Source: JAJRAN01 sp963827135 (GTDB lineage: Archaea; Thermoplasmatota; Thermoplasmata; Methanomassiliicoccales; UBA472). Taken from it: a stretch of DNA of 64,000 nt. The notes beneath the pieces were generated by a model that had not been told where the DNA came from, ran no database searches, and saw nothing but the letters and a program-made list of their open reading frames with translations. Position 1 is the first letter of the stretch. Each line of letters begins with the position of its first letter. Below are positions 1-6,945 of the stretch, in pieces. The stretch lies in the NCBI GenBank assembly GCA_963827135.1, contig CAWGZX010000005.1, forward strand, positions 248,001 to 312,000, given 5' to 3'. The position numbers and the translations under genes were made by a program.

Positions 1-1199
1 TCCTCCATGACGATGCCCTCGATCTGCACGAACTCGGGCAGATGGGTGGAGTCGATGGCCTCCTTGCGGAAGACCCGGGAGAGGGAGAAGACCTTGACCG
101 GAGGGTCCGGATGCTTGGCCAGGTAACGGATGGTGTTGACGGTGGTATGCGTGCGCAGCAGCGCCCGCTCCGCCTCCTCCTTGGACCATTTGTAGCGCCA
201 TCCCAACGAACCGGTGTCCCCGCCGTCCTCGTGCACTGCCTTGATGCGCTCCAGGAGCTCTCCCTCCTGGTCGATGGCGATGCGCGCAGGATTCTTGAGG
301 TAGAAGGTGTCCTGCATGTCCCGGGCGGGGTGATCCTGCGGGGTGAAGAGGACGTCCATGTTCCAGAACGCTGGCTGGACGTACTCGTCGTCGATCTCCT
401 CGAACCCCATCTGGACGAAGATCCGGCGGACCTCGTCGGCGATACGCGTCAGAGGATGCTTCTTGGCCGGGAGCTCCGTCGGAGCGAACGTGTTGACATC
501 GTACCTGCGGAAGCTCACTTCCCTCCACCTGCCGCTCTGGATGAGCTCGGGGGTTAGCTGGGCCACCTCCTCCCGGACCTCCACGCCCAAGGCCAGGACC
601 TCGCTCCCCAAGGGAGTCAGGCTGACCTTCCTGGAGGTCACAATCCTCTCCGAGATTATGTCCTGGCGACCCTTGAGCTGCGCCAAAACGACAGATGGCA
701 GCTCCGATTCGGCTCGGTCAGCTTGGGCCAGGAGCCGAAGCGCCTTCTCGTCCTCCATCTCCGAGGCCAGGGCTGATCTACCTGCGTCCGAGAGCGAGAT
801 CACCGTCTCGTTCCCCACCTTCTCCATTCTCACCAGGCTCTTGCGGCGCAGCCAACCGATGGCTATAGGCATATCGCCCTTAGCCAGGCCAGCCTCCAGC
901 TCGACCATCTTTATCTGGCCGCCTGAGGACTCGAGCAACCTGAGCGCCTGGCGCTCGGGCAACCCCTTTTCCACGGCCTCCTTGGCTTTTAGCGAATAGA
1001 CCTTTTGGGAACTCTCCTCGATGGCGATGAGCCCCTTGGACTGCAGCCAGTTAGCAGCGTTCATGACCTCCACCAGCTGGGCGAAGCCCCCTGCCTCCAG
1101 GACCTTCTCGGGGCTCGAGCCGTCTCCCGTCTTCTGCAAGGTTAGAAGCACCCTCTTCTCCTGGTTGCTCAGTCCGTCGAGGACCTGAGAGGCGTTCAT
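1..1199 (-). CDS. pheS: Phenylalanyl-tRNA synthetase alpha subunit, C-terminus outside window
   Basis: The reverse strand reads open from an ATG at 1199-1197 to the window edge (about 399 codons, no stop). The protein begins MNASQVLDGLSNQEKRVLLT and has an N-terminal winged-helix-like region typical of archaeal and eukaryotic PheS. The class II core follows: the segment FRRYDVNTFAPTELPAKKHP, then HPLTRIADEVRRIFVQMGF, and motif 2 as KVFSLSRVFRKEAIDSTHLP followed by EFVQIEGIVMEE. It charges tRNA-Phe as the catalytic subunit of the alpha2beta2 enzyme. Motif 3 and the C-terminus lie to the left of the window, where pheT would also be expected. The TrmO-like gene lies 22 nt upstream on the same strand, so the two are probably co-transcribed. 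Confidence 0.95.
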   Translation of the reverse strand, partial: MNASQVLDGLSNQEKRVLLTLQKTGDGSSPEKVLEAGGFAQLVEVMNAANWLQSKGLIAIEESSQKVYSLKAKEAVEKGLPERQALRLLESSGGQIKMVELEAGLAKGDMPIAIGWLRRKSLVRMEKVGNETVISLSDAGRSALASEMEDEKALRLLAQADRAESELPSVVLAQLKGRQDIISERIVTSRKVSLTPLGSEVLALGVEVREEVAQLTPELIQSGRWREVSFRRYDVNTFAPTELPAKKHPLTRIADEVRRIFVQMGFEEIDDEYVQPAFWNMDVLFTPQDHPARDMQDTFYLKNPARIAIDQEGELLERIKAVHEDGGDTGSLGWRYKWSKEEAERALLRTHTTVNTIRYLAKHPDPPVKVFSLSRVFRKEAIDSTHLPEFVQIEGIVME

Positions 1200-1221
1200 G
1201 AGAGGGTGGAGAACCTCCACC

Positions 1222-1617
1222 CTATTTCTGACTTATGGGCCTCTGGTCGAGCCTGATGAGCGGCTTGATATCTACCACCGGAGAGCCGTCCAAGGCGTCC
1301 AGGCCTTTTACGTGCAAAAGCCTGCCTTCCCTCCTCAGGAGCATCACGGTGGTCATGCCGATGAGGTTGGGCCGGTCGGGGCTGCGTGTGGCGAACACCC
1401 CTCTCAATGGGATATTTGGATCTCCCTTCGGATGCACCTTGAGGGAGCGGCCCTCGGAGCGGTCGAAGATATAGAGGATGACTAGCTCCCTCTCCTCCTC
1501 GATCTTGTAAAGGCCCTCCTCGAACTCCGGCAAGATCTCGATGATGGATTCCTGCTCGCGGCAGTCCGCCATGGCCGCCGCGGTGCTTCGAACGTACCCG
1601 ATGGGTACGATGTTCAT
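1222..1617 (-). CDS. TrmO-like tRNA (N6-threonylcarbamoyladenosine) methyltransferase family protein
   Basis: A 131-residue protein beginning MNIVPIGYVRST. It carries hallmarks of the TrmO/TsaA (YaeB, UPF0066) fold: an IGYVRS start, then FATRSPDRPNLIGMTTV and the segment KGLDALDGSPVVDIKPLI. Family members are SAM-dependent and methylate t6A37 of some tRNAs; archaeal members are less well characterised. The same frame stays open further upstream, but the chosen ATG sits at the family-conserved N-terminus and overlaps the trpS stop as ATGA, indicating translational coupling. The neighbours are two aminoacyl-tRNA synthetases, consistent with a tRNA role. Confidence 0.85.
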   Translation of the reverse strand: MNIVPIGYVRSTAAAMADCREQESIIEILPEFEEGLYKIEEERELVILYIFDRSEGRSLKVHPKGDPNIPLRGVFATRSPDRPNLIGMTTVMLLRREGRLLHVKGLDALDGSPVVDIKPLIRLDQRPISQK

Positions 1618-2732
1618 TCGCACCTCATCATGAACTGGTCCAACTTGGAGCGAGCTTCCTCGCGACGCTTCTGATGACCTTCCAGGAAATGTATGAGGCG
1701 GTCTGAGAGGAGCTTCTTGCACTCGCCGCACAGGACCTCACCCTTGCGGCATCTATCCGACAAGTCGTCGAGGGCCTTGTCGTCGGGTTCGAAGAGGTAG
1801 TATTGGTACTTGAATACGGCGCAGACCTCTGGCTTGCCGCCTGTCTTGCGTTGCTCCTCCGCGCTCACCGCCCCACCGGTGAAGGCGTTGCCCACCTTCC
1901 TCTTCACCACCTTGGCGGTATCGGTCGTGTATATCGTGCTGTCCGGCACTGAGGAGGACATCTTGTCCCCACCAGTCAGCCCGGGGAACATCTTGGTGTG
2001 CAGGAGCGCCGGCTTGTAGAATCCTAAACCCTCCGCCACGTCCCTCGTGACCCGGAAGTGCGGATCCTGGTCGATGCCGCAAGGTATGAGCACCGGGACA
2101 TTCCTCTTCTCCAGGACCGAGGGCAGGAAGGCCGGGGCCGATTGAACGCAGGTGAAGAAGATGGACCCGATGTTGGTGGAGTTGTCGAACCCGAAGACCG
2201 CCTTGGCCGTGGAGAAGGTCACCTTCTTGGCCACCTTGAGGCTGAGCGGGTAAAGGGTCTTAATGCAGTCGGTGTCGACGATTATCTTGGTCTTGTTCGG
2301 GTCGAAGCCGAGGGCGATGACGTCCAAGGCATTGTCGAACGCCTTTTGATAGGTGTCCTCCAGGCTCAAGCTCTCGTTAAAGAGGAACTTTTCATCGTCC
2401 GTCATCTGGAAGTAGAGCGGGGCTCCGAACGTGTCCTGGAGGTACTTGCAGAAGATCCAGGGCATGAGATGGCCGAGATGGGTGTTGCCAGACGGCCCTC
2501 TTCCAGTGTACAGGCTGAACCTTATGCCTTTATCGTACAGGTCGAGCAGCCATTCCATGTCCCTTTGCGAGTAGACTACGCCCCGCCTTAGCATCGGATG
2601 CAATGGACCGTACCCGGCCATCCGATCGAGGAGAGCCTGGTCCACCTTCCTCGTGCCGAATCTCTGGATCAGCTGGTCGTAATCGATGTCACCGGTTACC
2701 TGCCAGGGCGTGACGACGAAGTCTCCTTCCAT
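1614..2732 (-). CDS. trpS: Tryptophanyl-tRNA synthetase
   Basis: A 372-residue class I synthetase. The HIGH-type signature is TGRGPSGNTHLGHLMPW, followed by FQMTDDEKFLF. The KMSKS-type loop reads GGDKMSSSVPDS. Both match the archaeal/eukaryotic TrpRS type. The start is taken at MEGDFVVTPWQVTGDIDYDQ because archaeal TrpRS proteins begin with this PWQV...DYDKLI region; 46 further in-frame codons upstream look non-homologous. The C-terminal part has a CRKGEVLCGECKK segment with three cysteines. The gene is first of a minus-strand trpS-trmO-pheS run and is followed by an ATGA overlap. Confidence 0.95.
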   Translation of the reverse strand: MEGDFVVTPWQVTGDIDYDQLIQRFGTRKVDQALLDRMAGYGPLHPMLRRGVVYSQRDMEWLLDLYDKGIRFSLYTGRGPSGNTHLGHLMPWIFCKYLQDTFGAPLYFQMTDDEKFLFNESLSLEDTYQKAFDNALDVIALGFDPNKTKIIVDTDCIKTLYPLSLKVAKKVTFSTAKAVFGFDNSTNIGSIFFTCVQSAPAFLPSVLEKRNVPVLIPCGIDQDPHFRVTRDVAEGLGFYKPALLHTKMFPGLTGGDKMSSSVPDSTIYTTDTAKVVKRKVGNAFTGGAVSAEEQRKTGGKPEVCAVFKYQYYLFEPDDKALDDLSDRCRKGEVLCGECKKLLSDRLIHFLEGHQKRREEARSKLDQFMMRCE

Positions 2733-2917
2733 TTTGGCGCACCGTGGGCGACAGAAAAGCATGGATGCTAATGAATCTTTTCCATTTCTGGCTTCGACCG
2801 TGTCCAGGCAAGGGCGGAGACCGTCTTCGGCTAAAGCCCCGTAAGAGTGGGGCAGCACGATTCTTAGCAAGAATTTTGCACCGACCGACGGGGTTGCCAG
2901 GAGAGAGCGAACAGTAA

Positions 2918-2927
2918 TATTTTATAC
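2918..2927 (+). promoter_or_regulatory. TATA box of the cation exchanger gene
   Basis: An AT-rich TATTTTATAC element is centred about 29 nt ahead of the ATG at 2952. There is no Shine-Dalgarno-like sequence between them, so a leaderless or nearly leaderless transcript is likely. Assigned by position and composition only. Confidence 0.55.
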
Positions 2928-2951
2928 TGAATATGCATCAACGAAACCAAA

Positions 2952-4040
2952 ATGGACATCATCACCCTCCTGCTCAGCTTCGCGATCATCCTCATTGGAT
3001 GCGAGTTCTTCACTAACGCAGTTGAGTGGGTGGGGAAGAGGTACAATCTTTCCGAGGGGGCGGTCGGAAGCGTCCTCGCGGCCGTGGGCACGGCGATGCC
3101 CGAGACCCTGATACCCATAATCGCCATCCTCTTTCTTGGGGACAGCGGTGAGGATATCGGCGTCGGGGCTATCCTCGGCGCTCCCTTCATGCTCGCCACG
3201 TTGGCCATGTTCGTGATGGGCGTTTCCGTCTTGGTGTTCCGCAAGCGCAGGCAGACTAACGTCCTGAAAATAAACGGTCCTCTGATCCGTCGGGACCTGC
3301 GCATCTTCATAATCGCGTACTCATTGGCAGCCGTCGCGGCGTTCGTGCCGCCTGAGCTGGACTGGTTGCGCTGGGTGATCGGCTTCTCCCTGATACCGCT
3401 CTACATCTTCTACGTCTACCAGACCATGTACAAGTGCGTGTCGCACTGTGAAGAGGAGGTCAAGGGCCTCTACTTCAACACCGCGGTGTGCCGCCTAAGA
3501 AGGGGCAGGAACGCCTACGAGAAGGTCCCGGACGACATCTCGGAGAGCTTCCGTAAGGTCATCTACACTGAGGAGCCACCGACCTACCTGATCTTCGTCC
3601 AGCTGATCATGGGTTTGACCGCGATCATCCTCGGCGCCAACCTGTTCGTTCAGCAGATCGACCTACTGGCGCAAGAGATCGGGTTGGACCCATTGATACT
3701 CGCCCTGATCATCGCCCCAATCGCCACCGAGCTCCCTGAGAAGTTCAACTCCATCTTGTGGATCAGGGACAAGAAGGACACCTATGCCATGGGCAACATC
3801 ACCGGTGCCATGGTGTTCCAGAGCTGCATCCCGGTCACCCTGGGCATACTTCTCACCGACTGGCACATCGACATCTCCAACAGCGTCCAATTCCTGCAGG
3901 CCTGCGCCATCGGCATCGCTCTGCTCTCGGGTTCTGTCCTCTATCTCCGGGCGAAGGACACCCAGCTGCATTGGTATGGCCTCATGCTGGGAGGAGTACT
4001 GTACGTCCTCTTCATCCTCCTAGTGATCACCGTGAGCTGA
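2952..4040 (+). CDS. Sodium/calcium exchanger family (CaCA) membrane protein
   Basis: A 362-residue integral membrane protein with about ten hydrophobic segments and the two inverted alpha repeats of the CaCA superfamily. Repeat 1 is SVLAAVGTAMPETLIPIIAI and repeat 2 is ALIIAPIATELPEKFNSILW followed by GNITGAMVFQSCIPVTLG. The acidic residues in the two repeats (PE and PE) are the expected cation ligands. A cytoplasmic loop of roughly 60 residues with a Cys-rich CVSHCEEEV stretch lies between the halves, around residues 150-210. It probably exchanges Ca2+ or another divalent cation for Na+ or H+; the ions cannot be told from sequence. It reads toward the ubiquitin-like operon, but a separate promoter follows it. 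Confidence 0.85.
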   Translation: MDIITLLLSFAIILIGCEFFTNAVEWVGKRYNLSEGAVGSVLAAVGTAMPETLIPIIAILFLGDSGEDIGVGAILGAPFMLATLAMFVMGVSVLVFRKRRQTNVLKINGPLIRRDLRIFIIAYSLAAVAAFVPPELDWLRWVIGFSLIPLYIFYVYQTMYKCVSHCEEEVKGLYFNTAVCRLRRGRNAYEKVPDDISESFRKVIYTEEPPTYLIFVQLIMGLTAIILGANLFVQQIDLLAQEIGLDPLILALIIAPIATELPEKFNSILWIRDKKDTYAMGNITGAMVFQSCIPVTLGILLTDWHIDISNSVQFLQACAIGIALLSGSVLYLRAKDTQLHWYGLMLGGVLYVLFILLVITVS

Positions 4041-4077
4041 TTCTAGATTATCACCAATTGGAGCTGAGGTCGAGGGC

Positions 4078-4083
4078 TTTATC
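4078..4083 (+). promoter_or_regulatory. Putative TATA box of the ubiquitin-like operon
   Basis: TTTATC lies 26-31 nt before the ATG at 4109, the normal archaeal spacing for a leaderless message. The GGGAG at 4104-4108 directly abuts the ATG and is too close to act as a normal ribosome binding site. This suggests the E1-Ubl-E2-JAMM genes have their own promoter rather than depending on the exchanger gene. Confidence 0.4.
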
Positions 4084-4108
4084 TACTCCGCACCTTGTCC
4101 GAAGGGAG

Positions 4109-4939
4109 ATGAATCGCCCCATAAGGCCAGGCGAGTGGGACGAGGACCGGATGGAGCGCTCCCGACGCGTTGGATGGATCGATGTTGACAGGCTACGGGA
4201 GAGCAAGGCTCTGATCATCGGAGCGGGGGCTTTGGGGAACGAGGTGGCCAAGAACCTAGTCCTCTCTGGGATCGGTGAAATAACCATCGTGGACATGGAT
4301 AGGGTCGCCCTTTCCAACCTGAACCGCTGTCTCTTCTTCCGGGAGGAGGATGCTCGTCTGCGCTCTTTCAAGGCTGAGGCCTTGGCGGACAGGGTGCGAG
4401 AGATGAGCGCCTCATGTAGGGTCAGAGGCATCGTGTCCAAGGTGGAGGCCCTTGACGAGAATGTTTTACAATCGAGCGATGTCGTGCTAGGATGCCTTGA
4501 TAACATCGCCGCTAGATTGCATGTGAACGCACATTGCAGCCATCACGGCCGCCCCCTCATCGACGGGGGGACCCTCGGTACGTCCGGGAAGGTCCAAGTG
4601 GTGATTTCTCCAGAGTGGCCTTGCTTGCAATGCTCCATGAACCGCACCCACTTTCGGACGATGGAGAGGCGGTACAGCTGCACCGGCTCGGACACCGTCT
4701 TCTTCGAGCCGAAGCTCGCCGCGGAGATCACCACCACTAGCGTGATCGCGGCCATCCAGGTCAGGGAATCGATAAAGGTGCTTTGTGGTCAGCAGGACAG
4801 GTGTCTGCACCATCTCCTGCATTACAACGGGCTCACCAATCAGGTCCTGGAGTTGGAGGTCCCCTTGGACCCGGAATGCCCCATGCACTCTGGCCAGGGA
4901 GGCGAAGGATCGACTTCTCGTCATTATCACGTGGATTAA
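4109..4939 (+). CDS. Minimal E1-like ubiquitin-activating enzyme (ThiF/UBA fold)
   Basis: A 276-residue E1-fold protein expected to adenylate the Gly-Gly end of the adjacent modifier and pass it to the E2. Visible features: nucleotide-binding GAGALG at residues 38-43; VDMDRVALSNLNRCLFF at 61-77, with the Asp and the Asn-x-x-Asn-Arg of the adenylation site; K88; D131 in GCLDNIAAR; and GGTLGTSGKVQVVISP, which resembles the crossover region of eukaryotic UBA3-type E1s. C172/C175 (CLQC) with C257/H260 (CPMH) are candidate zinc ligands. C191 in RRYSCTGSD sits where E1s carry the thioester cysteine. There is no long cysteine domain and no C-terminal ubiquitin-fold domain, so E2 recruitment must differ from eukaryotes. 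The start follows a TATA box by 26 nt; a longer open frame upstream overlaps the exchanger gene and is rejected. First of four genes. Confidence 0.92.
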   Translation: MNRPIRPGEWDEDRMERSRRVGWIDVDRLRESKALIIGAGALGNEVAKNLVLSGIGEITIVDMDRVALSNLNRCLFFREEDARLRSFKAEALADRVREMSASCRVRGIVSKVEALDENVLQSSDVVLGCLDNIAARLHVNAHCSHHGRPLIDGGTLGTSGKVQVVISPEWPCLQCSMNRTHFRTMERRYSCTGSDTVFFEPKLAAEITTTSVIAAIQVRESIKVLCGQQDRCLHHLLHYNGLTNQVLELEVPLDPECPMHSGQGGEGSTSRHYHVD

Positions 4940-4994
4940 CTGTGATGCGAAGGTTTTTTGAGGGAGCCGCCGCTCGAACCATGCGTGGTGAAGG

Positions 4995-5234
4995 ATGTCG
5001 GTTAGAGTCAAGGTGCGCAATGCGGAGACCGGAAGCACGGTCGACATGGAACTAGAAGAGGAGAACACCGTGCAGGAGATCATTGAAGGGGCTGCCGGAT
5101 ACTGGGAGAAGGACGCGGGCGCCTACGTCCTCCGAAAGGGGAAGAAGCTTCTGAGAGGGCAGCAGACCGTGCTCGTCGCGGGCATCGCCAACTCCGATGA
5201 CCTGGAACTGATCCCCGACCCTGAGGGCGGCTGA
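4995..5234 (+). CDS. Ubiquitin-like modifier ending in Gly-Gly
   Basis: A 79-residue beta-grasp protein starting MSVRVKVRNAETGSTVDMEL. The helix segment ENTVQEIIEGAAGYWEKD is followed by a ubiquitin-like second half: LRKGKKLLRGQQTVLVAGI, then SDDLELIPDPEGG. The protein ends exactly at Gly-Gly before the TGA, so no C-terminal trimming is needed to expose the conjugation tail. Lysines at 6, 39, 48, 50 and 51 could accept a second modifier, so chains are possible (inference only). It sits 55 nt after the E1 gene and 3 nt before the E2 gene. The context of a dedicated E1, E2 and JAMM peptidase makes a protein modifier much more likely than a sulfur carrier for cofactor synthesis. GGTGAAGG precedes the ATG. 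Confidence 0.92.
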   Translation: MSVRVKVRNAETGSTVDMELEEENTVQEIIEGAAGYWEKDAGAYVLRKGKKLLRGQQTVLVAGIANSDDLELIPDPEGG

Positions 5235-5237
5235 AGG

Positions 5238-5747
5238 ATGCCCTTGCCTCGGGATGTGCTCGTATCCCGGCTCAAGAACGAGCTCGCTATCTGCCAGCGC
5301 TGCCTTCGGCACCCCATCGTGGTAGAGGAGGAGGCTTTCGATGAGTTCCCCTTGGGCATCGAACTCAGCCTAGTGCAGATTCCAGCCTATGAGATATTCA
5401 ACGGCCAGCTGAGGAAGAGGCACCATCACCGCATCTCATTGTCGATCTCGAACGAGTACCCCTTCCATAAGCCCCAGGTAACTTGGCTTACGCCCATCTT
5501 CCACCCCAATATCATGATGCCAGAGGATGGAGGGTTCCTGTGCAACAAGCTCTTGGAGGACTGGAGCTTCAACTCCACCCTGCTCATGTTCATCAAGGGG
5601 ATCGAGTACCTGCTAATGAACCCGAACCCCAGCAGCCCTTTTGGCACGGACACCTGCACGCTGGCCGCGGAGTACTTCAACCGGGTGGGTAAGGTCACGC
5701 CTCCTGTGGTGTCGGTACCATCGCCCCGGGTGGTGAGGACCGAATGA
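5238..5747 (+). CDS. E2 ubiquitin-conjugating enzyme (UBC fold)
   Basis: A 169-residue UBC-fold protein with canonical E2 landmarks. The beta-sheet core is HRISLSISNEYPFHKPQVTW. The HPN triad is H89-P90-N91 in TPIFHPNI, and the catalytic cysteine is C102 in GGFLCNKLLEDW, with W109 after it as in many E2s. The following helix and LLMNPNPSSPFGTDTCTLAAEYF match the E2 pattern of PNP-x-x-P and a final helix. It should accept the modifier from the E1 as a thioester and transfer it to lysine. The N-terminal helix RLKNELAICQRCLRHP is the usual E1/E3-contacting surface. The last 20 residues are a Pro/Val-rich tail. The stop overlaps the next start as ATGA. Euryarchaeal SAMP systems lack an E2, so its presence here is notable. 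Confidence 0.92.
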   Translation: MPLPRDVLVSRLKNELAICQRCLRHPIVVEEEAFDEFPLGIELSLVQIPAYEIFNGQLRKRHHHRISLSISNEYPFHKPQVTWLTPIFHPNIMMPEDGGFLCNKLLEDWSFNSTLLMFIKGIEYLLMNPNPSSPFGTDTCTLAAEYFNRVGKVTPPVVSVPSPRVVRTE

Positions 5748-6409
5748 ACTCGCCCAACATCGTCGGCAGCAAGGAAGGCCCGATCCGTGAACGCGACCCT
5801 CCCCCCAAGGAGAGGAGGACCGCCCACAAATGGCTCAACGAGAAGGCCAAGGAGGAGTACCTAGAATGCGAGGAGAAGGGCTATGAGCTTTACATCTCCA
5901 AGCTGGCCGAGGAGAAGATACGCAACCACGCCATCAGTACCTCCTCCGCGCGATTGGAGGTGATGGGCCTCTTGTTGGGCAACATCTTCCGGACCAACGG
6001 GGTCGAATACGCGTTGGTCAGGGACGTGGCCACCACCGACCTGGATTCCTCGTCGGTCAGGGTCAGGTTCTCGAGGGACGGCATGGAGAAGCTCTTCGCA
6101 TCGCTTGAGGACGCTGGCTTCTATTATCTCATAGTGGGGTGGTACCATTCGCACCCGGGGCATCGATGCTTCATGTCCCCTACCGACGTGGAGACGCAGA
6201 GGGGGCTCTTCAACAAGCGGTTCCACTCGGCGGTGGTCATCGACCCCATCACTAAGGAGATCGAGGCATTCCATCTCGAAGGAGGGAAGGTCAGGTCGAG
6301 GCCTTTCGCCATCTACTGGGACGAGTATCAGAACCCCTACTATGGGGAGACGGTGAGAAGGAAGCGCTTGGCCAATGAGGCGCAACCGATCAAGGCAAGC
6401 AAGCGCTAG
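5744..6409 (+). CDS. JAMM/MPN+ metalloprotease, Rpn11-like deubiquitinase
   Basis: A 221-residue JAMM peptidase predicted to remove the modifier from targets. The zinc site is complete: E72 in LEVMGLLLG and VGWYHSHPGHRCFMSPTDVE, giving H135, H137, S145 and D148 (HxH-x7-S-x2-D). The wording VGWYHSHPG and TDVETQ is very close to proteasomal Rpn11/CSN5-type MPN+ domains rather than to short bacterial JAMM proteins. The N-terminal 50 residues are charged and probably helical; the last 25 residues are basic. It overlaps the E2 gene by ATGA and the convergent PHI gene by 4 nt. Expected partners are the Ubl conjugates made by the preceding three genes. Confidence 0.93.
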   Translation: MNSPNIVGSKEGPIRERDPPPKERRTAHKWLNEKAKEEYLECEEKGYELYISKLAEEKIRNHAISTSSARLEVMGLLLGNIFRTNGVEYALVRDVATTDLDSSSVRVRFSRDGMEKLFASLEDAGFYYLIVGWYHSHPGHRCFMSPTDVETQRGLFNKRFHSAVVIDPITKEIEAFHLEGGKVRSRPFAIYWDEYQNPYYGETVRRKRLANEAQPIKASKR

Positions 6410-6945
6410 ACCCATATGGCATGGCGTTTGCGCATCGAGGCCTCGGTCTGCTCCAGCTTGCTCATGAGCGTGGGGACCAAGGAATCGAGGTAGACCATGC
6501 TCGCGACCTCGAAGAGCGTGCCCAAGGGGGCCAACTTCCGCCTGTCCTCGATCTTGGTGGTCTGTATCTCCACGATGATATTGGAAGCCCTTCCCAGCTT
6601 GGAATGCTGGTTCGAGGTCAGGGTGATGACCGTGGCACCGATGCGGCCGACGATATTGGCCGTCTGAGCGGCGGACATGGTCTCGCCGGTGTTGGATATG
6701 ACGATGAGGAGGTCGTCCCTCTCCACGATGGGGGTGGTCGTATCCCCTATGAAATGCACGTCCAACCCCATCTGCACCAGGCGGACGCTGAACGCCTTGC
6801 CTACGAGGCCGGAGCGGCCCACCCCATATACGAAGATGGACTTGGCCTTGATTACGGCGCTGCACACGGCCTCAGAGATGGCTGGGTCTATCCTATCAAG
6901 GCAATCCTTAACCTCGTTGAGAATGAAGGCGGAGGCGAGCTTCAT
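6406..6945 (-). CDS. hxlB: 6-phospho-3-hexuloisomerase (SIS domain)
   Basis: A 179-residue SIS-domain protein. The sugar-phosphate site is seen in SIFVYGVGRSGLVGKAFSVR and in VISNTGETMSAAQTANIVGR, and the protein ends with the MRKRHAIWV tail typical of PHI (family ends resemble MKKRHA). PHI interconverts arabino-3-hexulose 6-phosphate and fructose 6-phosphate. In archaea lacking the oxidative pentose phosphate route it supplies ribulose 5-phosphate together with hexulose-phosphate synthase, which is not in this window. The ATG at 6945 overlaps the upstream gene's TGA as TGATG; a TTG one codon earlier is possible. The stop overlaps the convergent JAMM stop. Confidence 0.88.
   Translation of the reverse strand: MKLASAFILNEVKDCLDRIDPAISEAVCSAVIKAKSIFVYGVGRSGLVGKAFSVRLVQMGLDVHFIGDTTTPIVERDDLLIVISNTGETMSAAQTANIVGRIGATVITLTSNQHSKLGRASNIIVEIQTTKIEDRRKLAPLGTLFEVASMVYLDSLVPTLMSKLEQTEASMRKRHAIWV

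Noticed and set aside
3758..4108. Longer E1 reading frame starting inside the exchanger gene
   Set aside because: The extra 117 residues are a shadow of the exchanger gene, His/Pro-rich without homology, and the TATA box and E1-like N-terminus support 4109.
5861..6865. Long minus-strand open frame antisense to the JAMM and hxlB genes
   Set aside because: Its translation is a Gly/Arg/His-rich shadow without domain patterns, while the opposite frames hold clear JAMM and PHI motifs.
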